From NCBI RefSeq assembly GCF_002217475.1, contig NZ_MUHH01000033.1, positions 537 to 38,915 on the forward strand: a stretch of 38,379 nt of DNA, written 5' to 3'. Each line of letters begins with the position of its first letter. Positions within the stretch are counted from its first letter, which is position 1. Both the position numbers and the translations under genes were made by a program. The notes beneath the pieces were generated by a model. The model saw only the letters and a program-made list of their open reading frames with translations. It searched no databases and had not been told where the DNA came from. Source of the stretch: Flavobacterium tructae. Its GTDB lineage: Bacteria; Bacteroidota; Bacteroidia; Flavobacteriales; Flavobacteriaceae. Shown here one piece after another: positions 33,021 to 38,379 of this stretch.

Positions 33021-34514
33021 ATGTCAAAATTTAAAACATTACTTTTTCTGTTTTTTCCGTTTCTTCTCTTTTCCCAAAATGAAAAATGGCCTGCCGCAAA
33101 ACTAAAACAGGATTTATCAACTTTTAAGGAAATTAGAGAAAAAGCCAATTCAGGAGTTTATAAATACCGTACAAAGAAACAAATAGACAGTATTTATTCG
33201 TGGGCGTTTTCAGAATTAAAAAAGCCTAAATCGCTACTGGATTTCTACAAAATAGTCCTCAAAATCACTGATTTTGAAGGCAGTGTACACAACAATACTA
33301 CTCTTCCTGATGAATTTCTAAAAAAATATACATCAGGAAAAGTTTTCTTTCCGTATCCTGTAAAACTACTTGGCAATAAAATAATTGTCAATTTTCAGAA
33401 TTCCGAAATTCCGATTGGATCTCAAATTCATAAAATCAACGGCATTAAAATCGAGAAAATAATCTCTCGTTTCTATAAATATTACACGACGGACGGTTAT
33501 AATCTTTCTGGGAAATCAATCGGAATCAGCGCTTCATTCGGAAGGTATTTCGAACTGGAATACGGTCCGAAAGATCATTTTCTGGTTGAATATTCGCTTC
33601 CTGATCAAACTCAAAAACAATCCAAAAAAGTTCTTGCAGTTTCGAACGAAACCAGAAAGGATAATTTTAAAAATCGCCATTCTCTGCCTGTAGACAGTCT
33701 GTATTATGGAGAAATTAAAACCAAATATACTTTTAAGATAAATACACCAAATACAGCACTGCTTTCTATACCAACTTTTGCCATTGGAATGAATGCAGAA
33801 GACAAGGAGCATATTGTCTATAAAAAATATCTGGACAGCTGCTTTCAGTTTCTCACACTGCATCCTGAAATCAAAAATTTAATTGTAGATGTTCGTAGTA
33901 ATGGCGGTGGAAGCGATCCTAACGACCTTGTCGCTTTTTCTTATCTGACACAAAAACCGTATCGGGAAAACACATCGGCATTTATTAATTTTCAAAAAGT
34001 TCCCTACCCCCAGTATTTCGTTTACGAAGAAACAGAACCCAAAAAACAACTGGAGGAACTAAGTGAATTTGAAGCCGAACTCAAAGAAGAATACCCTGAG
34101 TTGAAAGGCAAAACATATCTGCAAGATCCCAAATTCAATCGTTTATTACAGCCTGACAAAAATAATTTTCAAGGGCAGATTTATTTATTAATTAGTCCCA
34201 GAATCGCATCTGCGGGATCACTCTTTGCTTCTTTAGTTGCAGGCCATACCAATGCCATAATTATTGGAGAAGAGACAATGGGAGGTTACTATGGCCATAA
34301 CGGACATACACCTGTAGGATATGAACTCCCAAATACAAAAATAAAAACGCAATTTTCGATTGTCAACTTAGAACAGGATGCCCCTAAGAAACCCAATCAG
34401 CTTTTTGGCAGAGGCGTAATTCCCGATCATGAGATCAAACAAAGCACGACTGATTTTATACAAAATAAGGATACACCGTTGGAATATACTTTTAAATTAA
34501 TTGATCAGATGTAA
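33021..34514 (+). CDS. Exported S41 family peptidase (C-terminal processing peptidase/TSPc type)
   Basis: This 497-aa protein has a signal peptide ending FLLFSQ (about 19). The N-terminal helical region is followed by a PDZ-like segment around IGSQIHKINGIKIEKIISR. The TSPc core begins at NTALLSIPTFAIGM (about 244), continues LIVDVRSNGGGSDPNDLVAFS (about 289-309), and has SPRIASAGSLFASLVAG (about 393-409) with the nucleophile Ser in ASAGS, and GEETMGGYYGHNGHTPVGYE, which has the glycine turn. This matches tricorn-like S41 enzymes that degrade or process exported peptides. Catalytic His and Glu positions were not assigned. Confidence 0.85.
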   Translation: MSKFKTLLFLFFPFLLFSQNEKWPAAKLKQDLSTFKEIREKANSGVYKYRTKKQIDSIYSWAFSELKKPKSLLDFYKIVLKITDFEGSVHNNTTLPDEFLKKYTSGKVFFPYPVKLLGNKIIVNFQNSEIPIGSQIHKINGIKIEKIISRFYKYYTTDGYNLSGKSIGISASFGRYFELEYGPKDHFLVEYSLPDQTQKQSKKVLAVSNETRKDNFKNRHSLPVDSLYYGEIKTKYTFKINTPNTALLSIPTFAIGMNAEDKEHIVYKKYLDSCFQFLTLHPEIKNLIVDVRSNGGGSDPNDLVAFSYLTQKPYRENTSAFINFQKVPYPQYFVYEETEPKKQLEELSEFEAELKEEYPELKGKTYLQDPKFNRLLQPDKNNFQGQIYLLISPRIASAGSLFASLVAGHTNAIIIGEETMGGYYGHNGHTPVGYELPNTKIKTQFSIVNLEQDAPKKPNQLFGRGVIPDHEIKQSTTDFIQNKDTPLEYTFKLIDQM

Positions 34515-34559
34515 AATGAAAATCCAATAAACTATTCAGGTAATTGTATAAACGATTTG

Positions 34560-34585
34560 ACTAGTAATCAAATAACTTTACTAGT
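34560..34585. promoter_or_regulatory. 8-bp inverted repeat (ACTAGTAA..TTACTAGT) 15 nt before the L,D-transpeptidase start
   Basis: Arms 34560-34567 and 34578-34585 match perfectly, spacer 10 nt. It may be an operator. No good -7 TAnnTTTG box is seen in this spacer. Confidence 0.4.
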
Positions 34586-34600
34586 ATAAAAAATACAATT

Positions 34601-35476
34601 ATGAGAAAGTTACGATACCCCTCAAGTATTTTACTACTGATTGTTCTAGTTTTAATAAGTTCCTGCAAAAAGAACGAAACTACTGAATCTAAGAGCAAAG
34701 TCAAAAAAACGATCGAGTATAAAAAACCAAAGTCGATCTCTTATCACTTTGAAAACACCAAAGAATGGCTTAAAACCAATGCATCCGATAGTAGCAAGCT
34801 TCATATTGCCTACGCTCTAAACCGAACAGATCAAAAGAATTTCGTCAAAATGGACTCGGTTATTATTCCGGCTGATTTTACAGGTGATCTGGTCTATTAT
34901 CTTCCGTTTCCTTTGCACGTTGCCGCCCTAGAAGAGGTTTCAAAAGTGATTCTTTTTTCTTATCCTTCTCAGGCATTTGCCGCCTATGAAAATGGAGAAC
35001 TAATCTATACAGGCCCAACTAATATGGGAAGAAAAAAAGATCCTACTCCAACTGGATTATTCTTTACCAACTGGAAGGCCGAGAAAACAACCAGCACCTT
35101 CAATGACGAATGGGACTTAAAATGGAATTTTAATATTGAGAATAAACTGGGTGTTGGATTTCACCAGTACGATTTACCCGGATATCCGGCATCACATTCC
35201 TGTTTGAGATTACAGGAAAACGACGCCAAAGATCTTTACAAATGGGCCGATGAATGGGTCTTAAAAGACAGAGAAAATGTAGAAATAAAAGGAACTCCGG
35301 TGATTGTTTTTGGGAGCTACCCTTTTGATGCACCAAAACCCTGGTATGCATTAGTAAAAAATCCGAAAGCACTGGATATATCAGAATCAGAAATAAAAAA
35401 TCAAACCCAGCCCTTTCTTCAGGAAATCATAGAAAATCAAAAACTTAGAGAAGCCGGACAAACTCCTACGCCCTGA
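34601..35476 (+). CDS. L,D-transpeptidase (YkuD domain) lipoprotein
   Basis: This 291-aa protein has a lipobox LISSC with lipidated Cys22, so it is attached to a membrane facing the periplasm. The YkuD domain spans about residues 115-260: YPSQAFAAYENGELIYT, PTPTGLFFTNW, GFHQYDLPGYPASHSCLRL (186-204). Catalytic residues are visible: His188, His199, Cys201 and Arg203, in SHSC rather than the usual SHGC. It should cross-link peptidoglycan 3-3 or attach proteins to the wall. The Gly-to-Ser change in the motif leaves the Cys and the His in place. Confidence 0.9.
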   Translation: MRKLRYPSSILLLIVLVLISSCKKNETTESKSKVKKTIEYKKPKSISYHFENTKEWLKTNASDSSKLHIAYALNRTDQKNFVKMDSVIIPADFTGDLVYYLPFPLHVAALEEVSKVILFSYPSQAFAAYENGELIYTGPTNMGRKKDPTPTGLFFTNWKAEKTTSTFNDEWDLKWNFNIENKLGVGFHQYDLPGYPASHSCLRLQENDAKDLYKWADEWVLKDRENVEIKGTPVIVFGSYPFDAPKPWYALVKNPKALDISESEIKNQTQPFLQEIIENQKLREAGQTPTP

Positions 35477-35503
35477 TTCTATTTTATAAAAAGCAACATC
35501 ATT

Positions 35504-35550
35504 AAAATCAGTCAAAACCATCTCTTAAAAGGTTCTGGCTGATTTTTTTT
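35504..35550. terminator. Probable terminator after the L,D-transpeptidase
   Basis: Arms 35504-35519 (AAAATCAGTCAAAACC) and 35531-35546 (GGTTCTGGCTGATTTT) pair with two weak positions, followed by a T run to 35550. It looks like an intrinsic terminator. Confidence 0.75.
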
Positions 35551-35567
35551 ATAACATTTACGCCCCC

Positions 35568-35606
35568 ACTGAGCCACTAAACCTTTGAACCTTTGCATCT
35601 TTAAAA
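35568..35606. repeat. Degenerate AACCTTTG repeat
   Basis: CCACTGAGCCACTAAACCTTTG followed by AACCTTTGCATCTTT: the same word family as at 22598 and 23871. Confidence 0.6.
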
Positions 35607-35624
35607 CTATTTAACATTTAAATG

Positions 35625-35655
35625 AATAAACGTTCATTTATTATTCATATATTTG
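35625..35655 (+). promoter_or_regulatory. TetR-like operator and -7 box upstream of the TetX-like gene
   Basis: AATAAACGTTCATT (35625-35638) is a palindrome around ACGT with one mismatch to AATGAACGTTCATT, the shape of TetR/AcrR operators. It lies where a -33 element would be, and TATATTTG (35648-35655) matches the -7 consensus, 21 nt before the ATG. ATGAATAA (35622) and TTATTCAT (35641) also form an inverted pair. No TetR-family gene is present in the window. Confidence 0.55.
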
Positions 35656-35676
35656 CTACCTAATTAAAAACAAGAC

Positions 35677-36819
35677 ATGAACCATTCCCTTATAAAAAAC
35701 AAAAAGATCGTCATTATTGGTGGCGGACCTGTTGGCTTAACAACAGCAAGAATTTTACAAATTAATGGTGCCAACGTAACGGTATACGAAAGAGATTTGA
35801 ACGCTCAGGCCAGAACTTCAGGCGGAACACTTGATATTCATTTAGATTCTGGTCAGAAAGCAATTGAAAAAGCGGATTTAATGGCCGAATTCTATAAATA
35901 TGCACGTCCAACCGGCGAAAAAATGGCCGACATGCACGGTAATATTACTTCGACTGAAATCCCTACTCAAGAAAATGCTTATGCACGACCTGAAATCGAC
36001 CGCAACGATTTACGAAAAATCATGCTGGAGAATCTAAACGAAAATACAGTAGTTTGGGACAGTCATTTAATCCATATAAAAAAAACCGGAGCGCAATATC
36101 ATTTAGAATTTAAAAATGGTACCACCACGACCGCTGATTTTGTAATTGTAGCTAACGGCGGAAGGTCGAATGCCCGAAAATTTGTAACCGATCTGGAACC
36201 TCAACTTTCAGGAACCTATATTATTCAGGGAGAAATTGCCGATCCGAATCGTGATTATCCGGAATTCAAACCTAAATATGGTGATGGAAATGTAATGGCT
36301 ATGGGAGAACACAAAATGTTCTACACTCACACATTACGTGACGGTTCGGTACATTTTGGAGTTTCTTTCAAAGCAGATGAAAATTGGATTTCAAACAACG
36401 GAATTGACTTTGAAAACCTCACTTCAGTAAGAGCCTTTTTGAATGAAACCTTTAAAAACTGGAGCGACGATTATAAAAAATTCTTTAATGCCGCAACTGA
36501 TTTTTCCGGATTGCCTTTGCGTTTGTTCTCATTAGAAGATTCCTGGAAAGAACACTCCAACATTACACTTGTTGGAGATGCAGCTCATTTAATGCCTCCC
36601 TTTGCCGGTGAAGGTGTCAATATGGGATTGTTTGATGCTTATCATTTAACCGAAAACTTAACCAACGGAAAATTTATCACCCTTCAGGATGCCATTGATG
36701 ACTATGAACAAAAGATGTTTGGCTATGCTTTAGAAGCACAGCGTGAAACTACCAAAATGGAAATCTTACTGCACTCTGACAACACAACGGAAGACATTTT
36801 AAATAGCAGGATTGGCTAA
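35677..36819 (+). CDS. TetX-like FAD-dependent monooxygenase
   Basis: This 380-aa cytoplasmic flavoprotein hydroxylates aromatic substrates using NADPH. The FAD motifs are KIVIIGGGPVGLTTARILQ (10-28), VYERD (36-40), GGTLDIH (49-55), EIDRNDLR (106-113), and VGDAAHLMPPFAGEGVNMGL (299-318). The order, spacing and many residues follow tetracycline-inactivating TetX (388 aa). By my alignment from memory, the substrate-site positions Q192, H234, G236 and P318 of TetX are kept here as Q184, H226, G228 and one of the MPP prolines; R213 and F224 are not. Tetracycline oxidation is thus possible but unproved; an environmental aromatic substrate is the alternative. The upstream TetR-like operator suggests induction by a small ligand. 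The gene is followed by a terminator shared with the convergent gene. Confidence 0.85.
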   Translation: MNHSLIKNKKIVIIGGGPVGLTTARILQINGANVTVYERDLNAQARTSGGTLDIHLDSGQKAIEKADLMAEFYKYARPTGEKMADMHGNITSTEIPTQENAYARPEIDRNDLRKIMLENLNENTVVWDSHLIHIKKTGAQYHLEFKNGTTTTADFVIVANGGRSNARKFVTDLEPQLSGTYIIQGEIADPNRDYPEFKPKYGDGNVMAMGEHKMFYTHTLRDGSVHFGVSFKADENWISNNGIDFENLTSVRAFLNETFKNWSDDYKKFFNAATDFSGLPLRLFSLEDSWKEHSNITLVGDAAHLMPPFAGEGVNMGLFDAYHLTENLTNGKFITLQDAIDDYEQKMFGYALEAQRETTKMEILLHSDNTTEDILNSRIG

Positions 36820-36841
36820 AAAATCGAGTAATTAAAACTAG

Positions 36842-36883
36842 AAAAGGCATAAGAAACTAACTCTCATGCCTTTTGTTTTTTTT
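36842..36883. terminator. Terminator between the convergent TetX-like and T9SS genes
   Basis: Stem AAAAGGCAT (36842-36850) / ATGCCTTTT (36866-36874), loop 15 nt, then GTTTTTTTTG. The T run favours termination of the plus-strand gene; the reverse strand has A-rich sequence before the stem only. Confidence 0.75.
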
Positions 36884-36935
36884 GTATAAAATTCTTGGCT
36901 TCCTTAGCAATCATTAACGCAAATTATATCAGCGC

Positions 36936-38379
36936 CTAATTATTACTGACATACAAATATCCCGCCCTTTCTCTAAATACACCTGCTCTTTCATAACGAA
37001 GAATATAAAAGTAAGTTCCGGTAGGCACGCCGCTCTTTTTTGAGATCGTAGCTCTTCCTTCGGATATACCCCTGAAAACATTGTTATTACTTCCATAATT
37101 ATGGGTTTTAAAGATTTGAACTCCATTTCGATTGAATATTTCCACCGTATTGTTAGGATAATTATGTAAGCCTGTAATTTTAAAATAATCATTCAAACCG
37201 TCACCGTTTATTGAAATCGCATTGTACACTGTAACATCTGCAATTACAATCGAAGCTTCTGCCCTATTGTTCATTTCATTGATATCTACAGGATTGGAAT
37301 TTTTCAAATAGGCTATATTAAGATAATCACCCAATTCTTTAACTTTTGCTGTTATCTTAAGCGTTTGATTTTCATGTGCCTGTAAAACAGGTAACATCCA
37401 AATTCCATCGATGCTATTATAGCTCCCTGAAGAAGTCTGTGAAGTTACATAATCATACCCTGACGGGAGTTTCTCACTAATCATCACTTCCTTAACAACA
37501 TTTGTTCCTAAATTCTCTGCTGTTATCGTAAAAACTACCTGATGTCCAATTCCCGGTGTAGGATTATCGACTGTCTTTTTTAAACCCACATCCGAACAAG
37601 AATTAACCGCTACAGGAAAATCTATCAACACCAGAGGGTCAAATTTCGAAACATCAATATACTCTGCTTTTACAGTTGCCTTCCCTGCACTATTCCATAT
37701 AACCGTTACATAATCATCTGTAGATTCACCTCCTGCAACAATTACACCTTCCTTAGAAACTATCCAATTATAATCTGACATTCCTCTGGATACCTTGTAT
37801 GTTGCTTCATCAAAAACACAGGCTGTAGCATTCCAATTTTGAGGATAGTCTACAGTACAGCCCTTTACCAGTGCCTTTACTGCCAAACGTATTGGGCTCT
37901 CGCAAATTCCTGCTTTTAAAGAACCGTAATAAACTTTGTTGTCTTCTAAAGTTGTTGTTGCGGCAATAACATTTCCATTGTTAGCTGCATCATACCAAGT
38001 CACTCCTGATTCGTTTACTGCTAAATTAGCCACGGTTTTGTTGTCTGCTTTACAAAACTCTTGTGTGGTTTTGCTGGTCGTTGGTGTTTTTGGATCACTC
38101 AAAGTAACGGTTACCACCAATCTGGTTGAACTCTCGCAAGTTCCTGCTTTCAAAGAACCGTAATAGACTTTATTGTTTTCTAAAGTTGTTGTTGAAGCAA
38201 CTACATTTCCTGCCGTAGCTGCATCATACCAAGTCACTCCTGATTCATTTACTGCTAAATCGGCCACTGTTTTATTGTCAGTTTTACAAAATTCCTGAGT
38301 GGTTTTAGTTGTCGTTGGTGTTTTTGGATCACTCAAAGTAACCGTTACCGCCAATCTGGTTGGACTCTCGCAAGTTCCT
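36936..38379 (-). CDS. T9SS type B (gliding-motility-associated C-terminal domain) surface protein with tandem Ig-like repeats; 5' end off right edge
   Basis: About 480 residues are visible and the frame is open to the right edge, so the N-terminus is missing. Two complete 78-residue repeats lie at 38145-38378 and 37911-38144, each reading SDPKTPTT..KTTQEFCK, NKTVA.LAVNESGVTWYDAA, then TTTLE.NKVYYGSLKAG.CES. They end at the start of a third copy. Next come a linker with two cysteines, a DUF11/conserved-repeat domain (GLKKTVDNPTPGIGHQVVFT, EKLPSGYDYVTSQTSSGSYN, ENQTLKITAKVKELGDYLNI), and the type B T9SS signal: NAISINGDGLNDYFKITGL, VEIFNRNGVQIFKT, VPTGTYFYILRYE, GYLYVSNN. It should be secreted through T9SS and stay at the cell surface; repeats of this kind are typical of flavobacterial adhesins. 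Confidence 0.9.
   Translation of the reverse strand, partial: GTCESPTRLAVTVTLSDPKTPTTTKTTQEFCKTDNKTVADLAVNESGVTWYDAATAGNVVASTTTLENNKVYYGSLKAGTCESSTRLVVTVTLSDPKTPTTSKTTQEFCKADNKTVANLAVNESGVTWYDAANNGNVIAATTTLEDNKVYYGSLKAGICESPIRLAVKALVKGCTVDYPQNWNATACVFDEATYKVSRGMSDYNWIVSKEGVIVAGGESTDDYVTVIWNSAGKATVKAEYIDVSKFDPLVLIDFPVAVNSCSDVGLKKTVDNPTPGIGHQVVFTITAENLGTNVVKEVMISEKLPSGYDYVTSQTSSGSYNSIDGIWMLPVLQAHENQTLKITAKVKELGDYLNIAYLKNSNPVDINEMNNRAEASIVIADVTVYNAISINGDGLNDYFKITGLHNYPNNTVEIFNRNGVQIFKTHNYGSNNNVFRGISEGRATISKKSGVPTGTYFYILRYERAGVFRERAGYLYVSNN
37911..38378 (-). repeat. Two 234-bp tandem repeats (78 aa) in the T9SS type B protein
   Basis: Unit A 38145-38378 and unit B 37911-38144; about 68 of 78 residues agree by eye, and the DNA is close to identical over long stretches. 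A third, partial unit runs 37878-37910 and the array may continue beyond the right edge. Confidence 0.9.

Overview
The window looks like a chromosomal segment from a Bacteroidota bacterium of the Flavobacterium type. The evidence is its AT-rich sequence, two type IX secretion (T9SS) C-terminal signals, TAnnTTTG-type -7 promoter boxes without Shine-Dalgarno sequences, and flavobacterial gene orders such as fur-purA and RDD/SpoIIM/DUF4129/DUF4350/MoxR/DUF58. No tRNA, rRNA, CRISPR array or complete mobile element was seen, and no stretch over 300 bp lacks a gene.

Left part (1-7834, minus strand): a three-gene exported module. It is read in the order tail-fibre-like coiled-coil protein, 148-aa T9SS protein carrying one YD motif, then a giant SpvB/FG-GAP/YD-repeat/RHS-core protein whose C-terminal tip lies beyond the left edge. 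The giant gene has one frameshift, in a T6 tract inside its signal peptide. Next (7933-12848, minus strand) is a four-gene surface-polysaccharide cassette: GNAT/FemAB-like transferase, DegT/DnrJ aminotransferase, GT-B glycerophosphotransferase-like transferase and Wzx-type flippase. The aminotransferase contains an in-frame heptanucleotide repeat.

Middle (13021-22493): a TRIC/UPF0126 membrane protein, a secreted protein of unknown function and an RDD protein on the minus strand. Divergent from the RDD gene, with only 20 bp between start codons, is a plus-strand operon of SpoIIM-like protein, membrane protein, DUF4129, DUF4350, MoxR ATPase, an extra small exported protein, and DUF58. This is a MoxR/von Willebrand-type envelope system.

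Right part (22640-36819, plus strand): mostly independent genes. They are an exported alkaline-phosphatase-superfamily enzyme, a SpoU rRNA methyltransferase, an exported serine beta-lactamase-like hydrolase, the bifunctional (p)ppGpp enzyme, Fur, PurA, NudK, a secreted TPR protein, an S41 peptidase, an L,D-transpeptidase lipoprotein and a TetX-like flavin monooxygenase. The last has a TetR-like operator in its promoter. The window ends in a convergent, incomplete T9SS type B protein with 78-residue tandem repeats.

The spacers carry several families of degenerate repeats: long palindromes with TTTGCC arms, heptamer arrays of TTTCAAG, and words built on AACCTTTG or CTCAG..CTTAG. These are among the less explained features of the window.
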